64,000 nucleotides of DNA, from positions 15,450,501-15,514,500 of the forward strand of contig LR990053.1 of assembly GCA_905147135.1 (NCBI GenBank), in the 5' to 3' direction. Below the pieces are notes generated by a model. That model was given only the letters and a program-made list of their open reading frames with translations. It was not told the origin of the DNA and searched no databases. The DNA comes from Blastobasis lacticolella (Eukaryota > Arthropoda > Insecta > Lepidoptera > Blastobasidae). The translations under genes were made by a program, and so were the position numbers. Below are positions 9,661-21,143 of this stretch, in pieces. How positions within the stretch are numbered: position 1 is the first letter of the stretch; the number at the start of each line of letters is the position of its first letter.

Positions 9661-11039
9661 ATGGATTGTCATGTTTTAAACACAATTGCTCTTAGCGGTG
9701 ATTGTTCTGGAGTAGGTATAGCAGCACATCAAACTATGTAGTGGGTTTAAATATTCTTGTGGTTGACGTACAAACGGTCACAAGTCCAAAACTGTATGTG
9801 CGCTCTTCTGTACTTGACGCGACAAATTATTCTAATGAATTTCACAAACACCATGTTGAGACTTTAATGGACTGGATGGATGGACTTGTAAAATGTTTCA
9901 AATTACATAGACCAACATATAGACACCCACATGGAAATGAAACTAACACCCACGGTAGACATTATCAGTCAGAGGAATTCAGTGATATGGCATTGTGTAG
10001 ACTTGTAGTGGTATGATGTATTACACTTCAAGTAATAATTAATTTCACTTCTTTATTTCACTTGGGTATCCATGCATCAAACGAGACTTGCGTTGTGATT
10101 CTACTAATTATTTTTTCTTTACTTCAGGGGTTATTGACACCATTCGCCTAAATTTAGAAACGAGGGGTTTCATCTTAGTACAAGTGTGATCTACTTACAT
10201 ACTGTCATCAAAATTACATATACTTTAGTGGGAACTTATCTATCGGTGACAATGTCATGTACAAAAACTTATGTTTTGCAGAAGGACGTACGTACTTATA
10301 ATATACATATCAATAGTTTCGTGTCCGCGCGAATTTGCATCGGTTATGTATTATTATTTACTTACAAACACGTCGGCAGAAAACAAGCAATGGGGGCTAA
10401 CGTGAATCAAATGTCCACTGTCGCACAAACCATATTTTACGGACTTTAGGTGGCGCTACTGGAGCGGGATCCTGTCGGCAAAATACTTCGTGCTATTGGT
10501 CAGAAACACTAAAGTTGGCAGTTGGATTTTGGCCAATAAAACGGTTTATTTGACAGTAACAAGACCTTGGTGTCGTCAACTTCGTCCCCCATTGAACCTT
10601 TCGGCTACGGTTGCTCTGTCAGGTGGCTTGCTTAGAGCTTAGAGCCGAGTAGCGAAGTCGCCAAGCGCTTGTGCGGCCGACTCTGAACATTAACGTTATT
10701 AACTTTACTACCAACCAGCAGCCGTACCGCCGATCTCCGATAGTACACCACCATCGTGATGCAATTGTGTAAGGACCAATCGCAGCAAGCCACAGCCAGA
10801 GCTGTCTTGCTGCGATTAGTTCAAACTCGATTGCATCAAAATGGCGGTGTACTATCAGAGGTACCACTCCAGGCGACTAGCTAGGCCCTGTAAGTGCGGC
10901 CAGCTTTCTACTCTACCCAACCCACTGTAGGGGAGAGAACGCGAATTTCCACAGGCTGCGGCGACTGCCTACCATCACCCACCTTGTGGGTATAAAAAAT
11001 ATCCTTAAGCCCGCACTGACGCCCGTGTCCTCCCGCCAG
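9661..11039. other. Hrb27C: Hrb27C intron remainder, with a long fold-back
   Basis: No gene is seen in this intron. Frames at 9702-10016 and 10186-10449 show no domain or splice context. The only structured feature is the inverted repeat at 10739-10856. Confidence 0.6.
10739..10856. repeat. Fold-back MITE: 51-nt inverted repeat arms
   Basis: Left arm 10739-10789 (GATAGTACACCACCATCGTG...CGCAGCAAG) and right arm 10806-10856 are imperfect reverse complements, about 51 nt each with a 16-nt spacer. The outermost 13 bases (GATAGTACACCxC) and the innermost CGCAGCAAG pair well. No coding capacity. In the Hrb27C pre-mRNA it would form a long hairpin. Confidence 0.8.
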
Positions 11040-11242
11040 GGTCTTACGTGCCGCTGTCGGAGGCCGGCGAGATGTACGGGCGCGGCGGCGGCGGCGGCGG
11101 CGGCGCCCCGGCGCTCACGCAGACGCTGTCCTCGGCCGGGCTCTCGAAGAGCTCGTCGGCAGACTACTCCACTTACCAGCAGTACCCGCCGGCCTATCAG
11201 CAGGACCAGGTGAGCGACGCGTTCATGTACACGCAACAGTGA
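11040..11242 (+). CDS. Hrb27C: Hrb27C exon, splice-or-stop: GSYVPLSEAGEMYGRG...
   Basis: The acceptor CCTCCCGCCAG ends at 11039. Entry in phase 1 reads GSYVPLSEAGEMYGRG, a poly-Gly run, APALTQTLSSAGLSKSSSAD and YSTYQQYPPAYQQDQ. A good donor GTGAGC starts at 11210 (exon end 11209, phase 0) and joins the exon at 14599 in frame as DQ|GSSYGGGG. If it is not used, the frame runs ten more codons (VSDAFMYTQQ) to TGA at 11240-11242, with AATAAA at 11782. The Tyr/Gln/Ser-rich composition fits the prion-like tail of hnRNPs. The GGC run encoding poly-Gly could vary in length between alleles. Confidence 0.92.
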
Positions 11243-11800
11243 CGGCTATCGCGCGACATGGTACGGTTATGTGGGACGGTGGGATCGCGGGACCGTACTA
11301 CGCGCACCTGAAGGTCTAGGATTTTTGCTCTGACGAGGGAACCGCGGCTTTGGCAGTGAAGGTTCTGTGTTTATTTGCTGCCAGAGCGACGCGCGTGTCC
11401 CGGGGTCGTCGACGTGGACAACGCATTGGTGATTCGCTAATGCGTTGGCCATTAGGTGGCCCGCCTGTTTGTAAATTAGATTTCCTTGGATTTTGTGTCG
11501 CCCTTTTTGTAAACCTGATTGAGCTGTAGTACGGTCCCCTGTGTGCCTTTTTGTTGTGATCCATAGAATATACATACGTTTGAATATATTCTTTGATAAT
11601 ACACCTGTTATCATCACTCTGTTATTGTGCCGTAGCTAAATAGAAATGTGTATTTTATGGGTTACTAAGATTTGACGTAAATCGTTTATACAACTAAGCT
11701 TCACATACTTGTGGAAGCTTTGTTGGTAATTATTTTAACTAATGTATAATCAAGTACTATATTGCAAAGCATAAACGAATCAATAAAAATATATTTAAAA
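11243..11800 (+). other. Hrb27C: Candidate 3' UTR of the VSDAFMYTQQ isoform
   Basis: Repeat-free sequence from the TGA at 11240 to AATAAA at 11782. GC content falls steadily toward the poly(A) signal, as is usual for 3' UTRs. Confidence 0.55.
11782..11787 (+). terminator. Hrb27C: Candidate poly(A) signal AATAAA
   Basis: CAATAAAAATA is followed about 20 nt later by the GT-rich element TGTCGAGTGTTTGC, a classical cleavage/polyadenylation arrangement. It lies 540 bp after the TGA at 11240. Confidence 0.65.
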
Positions 11801-14469
11801 TGTCGAGTGTTTGCAAAATAGTGCTTTGTATTTAGTCTTTATGTATAAATGTCCATAATAACTGAATGCTTGCGAAATCCTGCGGCATCGTGCTCATTAC
11901 GTAAATATTAATTAACTTACTTTGTATTGATTTCATAAATAAAAGTAAATCACATTTAAAATGAAATATCATAAATATCAGTGTTATCCTTTTACTATGA
12001 AATATCGATACAAATGTTATAATCGTACCAAACTACTCGAAAACCCGTGATAGCTCATATCTCAGTAATATCAATCGCTGAATTAGGTACTCACCTATGC
12101 ATTGTTCGCATACCGTAGCTCTCCATTTTGGAATAGAAATGACGGCGTTGAGTCATCGCTTTCCATATAATAGTACTGTACAAGTTCAATGACTCGCCGA
12201 ATTTCACACGCGTGCTGCCGTGAGCTATCTAGCGGTACTTTTATTCTCGCCACTGAGAATCAATTGTATGATGTCGGTACATTGCACTCTAATCTCATAC
12301 ACCACCCTTTACTGTAAACGTCTCGCTAAGCATGTGTCGACCTCATACATCTGATTTTTATTAAAAATAAGGATGCTCTTTGTGCCTTTTAAAGCATGGA
12401 CCTTTTTGTACATTATCATACGGTGTTGGGTTGTTTTTTTTGCTGCAATCGAATTCTTGAAAAAAAAAAAAAAGATTTATTTCTGATCAAAATCACTTGG
12501 AAGTTATCGAATTGTAATGAGATGACAGAAACATATCTTAGCTTTTGAGTTAATTACGCTTTACGCAAAAGGCTTTTTTAGAAGCCTGCATTCTGGGAGT
12601 TCATGTTTCAATGGCACAATTTGAACAAAGTAATGAACATTAAAATGTGAACTGTACTTTTGCTGGATTACGGACTAACGAAAACAATTATTTCTAACAT
12701 GCTTTTGGACAAATAACAAATTGCTTCACAAAACTCATTCAGTAGTACATAGATCCATTATCTTCACCGTTGCTTAACATTAATTTTTTCATCCAATATA
12801 AAACTTTAATTGCAAACAACAAACCATTCCGATGTCGATGGACCTTGTATTGTCTTAGCTAGTTTATTCATATCAAATTTATTACATTCAAGATGAGTGT
12901 TTCGTTATTCAAAGCAGCGATTACTTCCCCTGTGTAAAAGTACAGCCAAATTGTTTGAAGTGTTGTGTTTATGGTATCCCCTGGGGCTTGCATCCATCCT
13001 CCCTTCGTTCCGTCCTCAATCCTCTGCTTGTTTTCTTTCATTTCCTCCTGCATTTCCGAGTTTGTTTTGAGTGGCGCCGGTATGTGTGATCGCATGACGA
13101 CCGTTGAGTTTGTTTTCTCTCCCACCTCTTGTTATGAATGAACGGATGGCGTGAGGAGTGCGTAAATGAATGTGTCAGTCCATTATTGAGTTATTCAATT
13201 TGGTTGTACTTTGCTGGTTGTTTGCGGTTGTAGCGCGAGTGCCGTGTGTTGCTCTTGGTGAGCGAGTGATATTCAGCGAACTATTAGCGGGCGGCGACAC
13301 GCAGCATGACATTAGAGCCATTAGTTTGCCTCCCCTGCATCTGTGTGCTGTGTTCCGATACATTGCTTGTTTATATCTCTTATCTTGCGCAGAGACAACG
13401 ACATCCGCTCTGCATGTTTCAGTGGCGAGAATAAATGTGCGATGTCTTTTTGATTTTGTGAGCTATGCCGCGGCCGCGGGCCGCGCCGGCTCCCGCGCCC
13501 GGCCCCACTATCCATAGTGAAAAATCAAGAAGATTAGTGTCGTAAAGTTTCGCTGAAGGTCTCTCATCACCGCCCCGCCCCTCCCTTCCCGCGACTTCAT
13601 CCGCCCTCGGGGTGTTCACGCTTGGTCCATCTTCACGCTCTGCGCTACTTACATACCTGCTAACGATCCGGTTCATGTGGCGAGTGGGACTTTATGTCGT
13701 GTTCTTCTTTTCCAGTTGGTCGATCAGGGCCCACAAGAGTGGCTCCTCCAGAAAGACAATTAGAGATAAGGGCGGGTTCCGATGAGGGTCTGTCGCGAAA
13801 CTCTGGGGATTTCTCACTATGGACGGTTCGGTTTTTGCGACGATTGCGCGCGCTCATCAATAAGGCATCGCACCACACTAGACATAAGCTTACCCTAGTT
13901 ACATTCTATATCCATATGCATTTTGTAGCCGTGCGAGATGACCCAACCGCCTTGAGTCATCTCAACACTTGTAAATTGGCATTTAAAGTACAAATTAGTA
14001 AAGTTTGGATTTTCTCATATTGTTACAGGTTCATTAATAGTTAATTTTAACGATAAAAATAATATTAAGAGTGTACTTTAAGTGTTCACGATAAAAAATA
14101 ATAATTATTCTGTTAATTGTAATTGAGAGAACAATATTTACAAAATTATGTGAAAATCATCATGGGGGCATCGCCGAATAAGGCGATATGGTTCAATAAA
14201 CTTTCTTACTTGCAACAATTGATACCTTTTAATGGCGAAGAATCACAACTATCAGCCTCATTTCGATCCTCCATGACGGCATCGGACACATCGAAGCCGA
14301 AGCCTCGGGCGTGATTCATTCTAAAGTTCTATTTTTGTACTTAGTTTTCGAGGGCAACGTTCAAATTATTAAGTGGTGTTCAAGTCGTGTAGGCCGATGG
14401 CTTCTGCTCGCTGTGTCCTCCCAGTCCGGCGTGGGCCGGAGCACAGTGCAGGGCGGGCGGGCCGCCCCG
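11801..14469. other. Hrb27C: Hrb27C intron remainder, no gene recognised
   Basis: AT-rich to mixed sequence. A GC-rich patch lies at 13465-13506. A short frame at 14123-14314 (ends ..SASFRSSMTASDTSKPKPRA) lacks splice sites or a known domain and I do not call it. No transposon is clearly recognised. Confidence 0.55.
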
Positions 14470-14530
14470 CCCCGGAGCGCCCGGAGCGGCCGGAGCGGCC
14501 CGGAGCGCCCCGGAGCGCCCGGAGCGCCCC
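14470..14530. repeat. Hrb27C: GC-only minisatellite just upstream of an alternative exon
   Basis: About six tandem copies of a 9-11-nt unit (CGGAGCGCC / CGGAGCGGCC / CGGAGCGCCCC), followed by more C/G-only sequence to about 14575. It ends roughly 70 bp before the acceptor used at 14598 and stands out sharply from the AT-rich intron. Confidence 0.85.
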
Positions 14531-14598
14531 GGCCGGCGGGGCCGCCCGCCCGCCCGCCGCGCCGCGCGCTCGCAGGGCTAACGTGTGCGGGATGGTAG

Positions 14599-14757
14599 GG
14601 TTCGTCGTACGGCGGCGGCGGGTCGCGCGCGTACGCCGGCGGCAACGAGTACCACGGCTCGGCGCCGGCCGCGCAGCCGCCAGGTGTGCACACTCACCCG
14701 CACCACGCGCCCAAACACTTCAACAACGAGTTTAACAAGGAGTGGCCCGCCGCGTAG
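14599..14757 (+). CDS. Hrb27C: Hrb27C exon, splice-or-stop: GSSYGGGGSRAYAGG...
   Basis: The acceptor is GGATGGTAG (AG 14597-14598), with a branch-point-like GGCTAACG at 14577-14584 and no pyrimidine tract. Entry in phase 0 from the 11209 donor gives GSSYGGGGSRAYAGGNEYHG and SAPAAQPPG. Reading on gives VHTHPHHAPKHFNNEFNKEW and then PAA with stop TAG 14755-14757. A donor GTGTGC at 14684 (exon end 14683, phase 1) would instead join 21966 in frame. One codon upstream of the acceptor the frame has TGG TAG, so the exon cannot extend left. The His/Asn-rich tail is unlike the other C-termini. The exon call rests on frame, phase and composition; the weak 3' splice site lowers confidence. Confidence 0.78.
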   Translation, partial: GSSYGGGGSRAYAGGNEYHGSAPAAQPPGVHTHPHHAPKHFNNEFNKEWPAA

Positions 14758-17700
14758 GCTGGCGCCCCTCACACCCCCCTCGGCCCCGGCCCCGGCCCGG
14801 TGGCGCGCGCGAGCTCCGCACTCCTCCCCCCCCACTAGACCTCTCTTCCTCCGAACTCTTTTTCTCCTTTCACTATTTCACTTGTCCGACGGTCATACGT
14901 CCTCCCTTCCTTCCGCCGGGAAATCGACAAAATCTTCCTACTTCCACGCGAGTAGCAACGATTTTGCTGGTTTCCAATTTCGAAAGCGAGCGCGCTCGAC
15001 CGGGCCCCAGTCCATACACCACCAACGGCGTATGTAGGCTCGACATTATATTACACGGTGACGCCTACATTATTCACTCTCGCCCTCCATCTTGATGTGG
15101 TAAATTCGTCGCAAAATAGTAGTAGCATACGATTTAACGGACCATCGGTTTAAGATTTAAATACAAAGGCTTGTAACGATGATACAAAGTAATTATAACA
15201 ATGCAAGTTTAATGAGTTAAAGGAAGATTTGCATGCAATTCTAAGCCTTAAGAGGCAGTTGAGGACTGCATTAACACAAACCCACACGTGTAATTAAGGA
15301 CGTTAATTTTTATAAAAAATATTATAAAAACAATAGAACTTAGAAGTTACTGTTCGAGTCTTGTCTTCTTATCGTGTAGGTAAATTTGCTCGTATTTTCG
15401 CAAGCGCCGGCCCGGCCCGCGCCGGCCGCGCCTCCTCTGAACACTCGATGTCACTCCCCGAAGTTCGCGACCCCTTCCCATGCTAATGGACGCTCATTTG
15501 CCGTGTACCTTCCGTACACAGTTACTTCGCTTCTTAACTTTCTTTTTTGGATGTGGGCTTTTTAGATTGTTTTTATTTCAACATCTTTTCAGATTTTTAA
15601 AATATATTTTGTGAGTCTTTAGAAAAAGGATTTCTTTTAATATTGTTACGGCACGGTATGTTATACGGTGGTTCGACGGGATCTCATCGCGGGCAGCGGC
15701 CCCTGCGCGCGCGACGCACGTTTGACAGACGCTGTTATTACAAGGCCAATTTAGGGAAAATTACCTAAAACAACTTAACTTAAGCTAATAACTGTATAAA
15801 TATTTGGTATATATATCGGTATGTATGTTTAATATTAGAATTTTGGTTATTACCACACACTAGACTTAGGAATTCGGTAGGAATGTAATAATTATGTGTT
15901 AATATTTAAATAACAAAACATAGTACGACTGATCATGGTTTTAAATATATTTAATTTTATCCCGTTTTTTGAAAGGGAACAATACTGTATAAATAATATG
16001 ATATCGTAATTTTAATTTGTTTTCTAATACGCATTTTAGTTTTTTTATTGCAAGTTTTAAGTTGATATTATGGAATTTATACTTTTAATGAATTAAATTT
16101 ACCTGCCAAATTGTTAAAGAGCAAACTATAGAGTATGTGTTAAGAGATCGCTCAAGCATTTAGGATATAGTCGTTCGGACCCGGCCTGCACCCACCGCGC
16201 GGACACCTGTACATATATATACTTACTTGTGTGTAAAGCATAATTTTAATCAATTCTCTCGTCACATAGTTTTAAAGTTTTAATTTATGTGATTGCCAAA
16301 TATTTTTAAATCTGTATAGAGCTTTCTACGGCCGCTACGGCCGGTATGTTAGTGGTATCATAATTGGGCGCTGCCGCCTCGCGCCCGCCCGCCCCGTTGC
16401 AAAGTGAGTTATAATTTAAAATAACATTGTTAGATTAAATTTAATGTTAGTCTTTTACTGTGTACTATATCGCTCAATCACTTGACCGATCGACTGATTA
16501 AAATTTTAGTAATATATAAGCTAAGTAATTAGCGGGGCGGCGGCGGGCGGCGGCGGGGCCCGCCTTAGCGTACGGAGAGACTGTTCCTTTAAGTTGTAGA
16601 CCCGCGCCGCTCCGCAGCGCTCGATTACATTAATATTAAATGTTTTAATAGACAAATTGTTGACGATTACATTGAATGCATAATTTGATCGTTTAGAATA
16701 GGGTTATTTAAGATCGCTCTAAAGTAAAGTATAATTTATCTATTGAGAAGTAATGTGAGGTGTATAAGCAAATAATAAGTGACGCGGTCCAGCGCGATGG
16801 GTGCGTGGTCCCAAATTATCGGTAACACATAGTGACACGCCTTTACAATGTGATGTTCATAGTTAACGCGGATACGGTACATTCTTATAGTTCTATCTAT
16901 ATAACGCGCGACTGGAGGTCGTAGTATGTAGGAAAATCGTACCTTAATAACAATAATGAAGTAAATAATGTTAACTGAACGACTTCGGTGCCCAACTGCC
17001 AATTAGGTTACGTCTGCTCGCTGTCCGCTTCGTGCCGCTTTCCACTCTTCGTCCCTATGTTAGTTCTTTAGGTTAATTTCTGATTCATTCCTCTGTCGTA
17101 TCGAGACCCCGCCCGCTCGCGGCTCGGCCACTCGAGCGCTCGCGGCGCTCGCGCAGCTCGCACGCTCGAGTCGCTCGCGTCGCTCGCATTTCATTTCGGT
17201 TACGAATCACGATTACTCACCGTAGGCTATAATGTACAACCACCGAACACGTTGAAATTGTTCACACCTGTTTAATATTAGGAAACGATGCCTTACAAAA
17301 ACGTTGAGTAAATATAGATGATTTATATTATGTTACTTTCAGTGATAACGATTATTAGCACTAAGGTGTTTAGGTACGGGCCCATGCCCTAACTCACAAA
17401 CCTTGGAACAATTAAGAACTTAGTTTGTAATGAACCATCGTGGCAATCTTCTAATTAAACATAAAGAGTATAATTTATTTAAATAAAGTATATGTATTAG
17501 AAATTTTAGATTTACTGAACATTAACTTAGTGCAAATTATTATGAGGAAATCAATTGAGACTATATAAATGGGTTTTTAATTATTATTATATAGGAGGAA
17601 GCATAAAATATTGGATGAATTTATTAATTAAAAATAGTTAGCAAAATACAAATACGGTAAGATTCGTTAGAGGCTGGTCTGTCAAACGCGTCGCGGGCGC

Positions 17701-19130
17701 CGCGGCCCCCGCGCCACCATGCAGGATGCATTTTATATTACCCTCGGTAATTCGACATAAGATATGCACTGTATCTTAAAATAATGTTTATGGAATAATA
17801 TTTTAATCATGGCTTAACTGTAGTACTGTTGTGTAGTTAACCTTTCGACTCTTGTTTGTATTACTTTATATTATAAATAGTGTACGCGGTTTTTATATGT
17901 GTATGTTTATCCAAGTAGTATATAAAGGAAACATGTTTGTGTAAAGGTGTATTTTGGTATAGAAGGACTAACTTAGCCGGTTGGGCGGCGGCGGCCCCGC
18001 GCGCCCCGCCCCCACATTTATGATCGTAATTGACTAATTATACAACCCCTAGTGTTAACGTTAGCGTAGCAGCATACTCTCTTTAAGTTCATTCTCTACT
18101 CGTCATATAAATCAATCATTTGCATTTAACGTGTCGACACCCAACGGTCGGCGTTACTATAGTCTTTTCCAAACTTAATTTTAAAATCAATGCAGGTATT
18201 ATTAATATAAAACCTCATATTTATACTAGACTTTAATATAAATGTAATTATGGAATCCATTTTATCGTAAAATAAATTGCACGGGCTTTACAGTTAATTA
18301 ATAATTATGATAAAAACCTAGGGCAAGTTGTTATTTATTTCTGTTTTAATTAAAATTTTGATGTTGATTATTTTTTAACTATTTTTCTTTGTAGTGGATT
18401 AAAGTACATAATTCTCGATTGATTAGATTACAAAATTGTTAGGTGAACTATCGACTGATGTACAATATTTATAAAGTAATGTTTACTTACGGCAGTATAT
18501 AAGTTTACTTTATCGCCCTCGGGGGCGCTGTATTTATACAACTTGTATTAATTTCCTAAAGTGTAATAATTAATTGGCGCGGCGTCCGCGAGCGCCTTCA
18601 AACTAAGCATGTTACGATTGTAAGAGATGACTAGATTTGTTATAATGTGTACCTATACTTAGCCCTAAAGAGTGCAAAGCGCGCGGCGGGTGCGGCGCCA
18701 GGCGAGCGGGCGAGCGCTCGCCTCGCGTCGCCTCGCGCGCGCCTCGCCGCGCCTCGCCCGCGCCCCGCCAGCGCCTCGCCCGCCTCGCGCACGGACACTA
18801 TGTTCGATAACTAAAAAGAAATTAAGATAGACTAATCGAGAGTGCGTCCTTGTTGTTTCTTTTTACGGTACCTAATGATAATTAGTTAATTACGGTTTTA
18901 ATTATTAATTTTTAATGAAGCACTAAAATAAGACGATGCTTGTACTTGATGTAATAATTAAACAAGTGCTATCAGATACATAATACATGATGAGGTCTTT
19001 GAAGTAGAAATTATGCATTATTCAATACTAGGTATTTTGGGTATGTTTAGTGTTAGATTAACTGGTAACATAAGTATGTAGTTTGTAATGTAATGGAAAA
19101 ATAAACAGTTTTGTCTTAGATCTTATTATT
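14758..19130 (+). other. Hrb27C: Long 3' UTR (~4.4 kb) with GC islands
   Basis: From the TAG at 14755 to AATAAA near 19100. I recognise no SINE, LINE or MITE here, unlike the neighbouring introns. The background is AT-rich, interrupted by sharp GC-only islands at about 15403-15432, 15690-15722, 16370-16396, 16531-16566, 17106-17188 (CGCTCG repeats), 17692-17718, 17983-18012 and 18680-18792 (CCTCGC repeats). Possible internal poly(A) signals occur at about 17483 and 18272. If the 14684 donor is used instead, this is intron. Confidence 0.6.
19100..19105 (+). terminator. Hrb27C: Candidate poly(A) signal AATAAA (long 3' UTR)
   Basis: GGAAAAATAAACAG is followed by TTTTGTCTTAG, a U/GU-rich downstream element. 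It is the last good signal before transposon-like structures resume near 20100. Confidence 0.5.
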
Positions 19131-20136
19131 AAGCTTCTTCTATCTTAAAATATTAAGTAATACCAGGTTGAATTATTAAAAATATTAATATTACAACTGC
19201 AAATATTGAGATATCTTATGATGAAATATATATCTACTTTAAGGAACATTATAAAACGTAGATAATTAAAAGAAATCAGAAATTTCAAAATCTAACTGGC
19301 ATTTTTAATGTTTGCATCCACCCCGACCCCCTATACTAGAATATAATAAATGCGCGATATAAATACCTAACTAATACTATACGGTGGCATAAAAATACAA
19401 AAGATTTTAATAAATCGGAATTAAAAATGTCTTGCTCTACTGAAACTACACTTTACACAACTTATTTCCAAATCAAAATACTGAAATATATATAAATTTA
19501 TTCACTGTACTATCTAATTCTTGCAGTCTATTGGTAAAGTACTGTTTTTTTATTATTTTACTTTCATTTTCTATAACACTTTTATATTTGTATGCCCGTT
19601 CTGATTCTTTCGTGACATTGAGGCCGGTTGATGTGCGTTAAAATGGCTGACACGTTCTGACTTTGCCGTCATATTGATTTTCTTTTTAAATCATATGACA
19701 GTTAGTGAGGGTCTTCCAGCTATATTTTGATTATACGGATGTTTTTTTAAAATGTCATTCAATTACTTCGATCAAACGTACTTTTTTACAAATTTTCTTT
19801 GTTAGAAGTCAAAGACAAAGTTTTGGTATAGCAATAATACTAATATTCCTCAGACGATGATGTAATTTATGAGAGCTGCGGTTTCACTACGCTTTGAGCT
19901 AATTAGTTTATTTCCCTTTTATTTCTAGTTTATTAGACCCTAGAAGTGTCACCTTTGGTGTCTGTCCCAGGCGTCACGCTATATTTTAACGAACTGTGAT
20001 GTACGAACCGTTCGCGTTGGTTAAAATTAAAAAATAATACCCGTTCTCCCCAATATGATTCGTCCGTATCGACCGTGACGACATGAGCCATCGACATGCA
20101 ATACAACCTAATGTTCTGCGCATACGCATGAAATTA

Positions 20137-20169
20137 GTAGCAAAATAAATCCAAAGTTTATTTTGCTAC
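20137..20169. repeat. Perfect 13-bp hairpin
   Basis: Arm GTAGCAAAATAAA (20137-20149), 7-nt loop TCCAAAG, and arm TTTATTTTGCTAC (20157-20169). Confidence 0.9.
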
Positions 20170-20659
20170 GCCATTTTCTACCATATGCGGAGTATGTTAA
20201 ATTGCAATTCGGTCGTTCTCGTCTCGGTTGAGGATACAGGTCATGGGGACAACGGTGTGTATTTTCGTTTGCCCTAAATATAATAAAAGCGTACAAAAGC
20301 CTCGGCCTCAATGTCACAAGAATCCTCTTGCCAACTCTTCGCGTTCAGGCCGCTCATGTCAGTTTGTGATATAGAGGGCGATGGAGTATGCAGCACCGCT
20401 GGCAGTCCCAAGTATGTGACGGTACCGCAGATGACAGAAGCGATTGGAACGCCACCACAGGTTACGATCACATTGTAGGCTAGGCGTAGTGCATTCGAAT
20501 CATAATCGCCTAGATAATCTAGGATTCTAGATTCATTCATTGTATTGGGCGGAAGATTCCATATCATTCGCAAGATTTTACATTAATTTGTTTTGGCTTA
20601 ATGCCACTAAAGATAAGACATTCAACAATAGACGGAAACCTTGGCAGTTAGCAGTAATT

Positions 20660-20703
20660 TTGATAACAATTTAGGGAAAAAAGATTACCTAAATTGTTAT
20701 CAA
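20660..20703. repeat. Perfect 16-bp hairpin
   Basis: Arm TTGATAACAATTTAGG (20660-20675), 12-nt loop GAAAAAAGATTA, and arm CCTAAATTGTTATCAA (20688-20703), with no mismatch. Confidence 0.92.
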
Positions 20704-20984
20704 GGATTAGCTGGCTATCAAATCCAACGAGCTACTGTAGTTAGACTGAAAATTGTGTGGTGTCACATGAAACGGCGGCGCGGCGTCGCCTCATTGAGAA
20801 ATACATTTCGAGCTCATACAATGCGAGAATACAAGAGCTTGGGATTCGTATTGCGCATTCTTACGATGTTACGACTTACGTCCCACTTGTTCTTCTTTGC
20901 CTTTTCTTATTAATAACAGCAGATCGCAAAAGAAGCAAATATAAATGAGTGGTATCTTGCACTGTTGCTACCTACCTTCCTGAG

Positions 20985-21143
20985 GGCCTATCGGCTATCT
21001 CAGTGGACAACTGAATTTGACATAAAAATATCTGACACTACTCTTAATTTGGTAGACGCTATTGCCAGTTTTCAACGTAGATGATGTGGTGTTGAATTAT
21101 CTAGTGTCAAATACAGTTGTCAACTGAGTTAGCCAATAGCGCC
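20985..21143. mobile_element. MITE, family M1 (~160 bp)
   Basis: Left end GGCCTATCGGCTATCTCAGT followed by GGACAACTGAATTTGACA; right end (reverse complement) GGCGCTATTGGCTAACTCAG followed by TTGACAACTGTATTTGACA. The long imperfect TIRs and small size mark a non-autonomous DNA transposon. Related arms occur at 26934-27185. Confidence 0.75.

Noticed and set aside
11048..11242. Separate small gene starting at ATG 11085 or thereabouts
   Set aside because: The frame continues upstream to a splice acceptor at 11039 in the Hrb27C phase; it is an exon, not an independent gene.
13170..13517. 115-codon frame in the Hrb27C intron
   Set aside because: Membrane-like stretches by chance; no splice support, no family, and the opposite strand is equally open.
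14123..14314. 63-codon frame ending in SASFRSSMTASDTSKPKPRA
   Set aside because: Weakly protein-like, but no splice sites fit the Hrb27C phases and no family is recognised.
14311..15095. Several long GC-rich frames on both strands (up to 150 codons)
   Set aside because: They are Arg/Pro/Ala low-complexity shadows of the CGGAGCG minisatellite and of the true exon 14599-14757; no domain or splice support.
20274..20573. 99-codon minus-strand frame
   Set aside because: No known domain, no splice context in phase with either gene, and close to hairpin-bearing mobile DNA.
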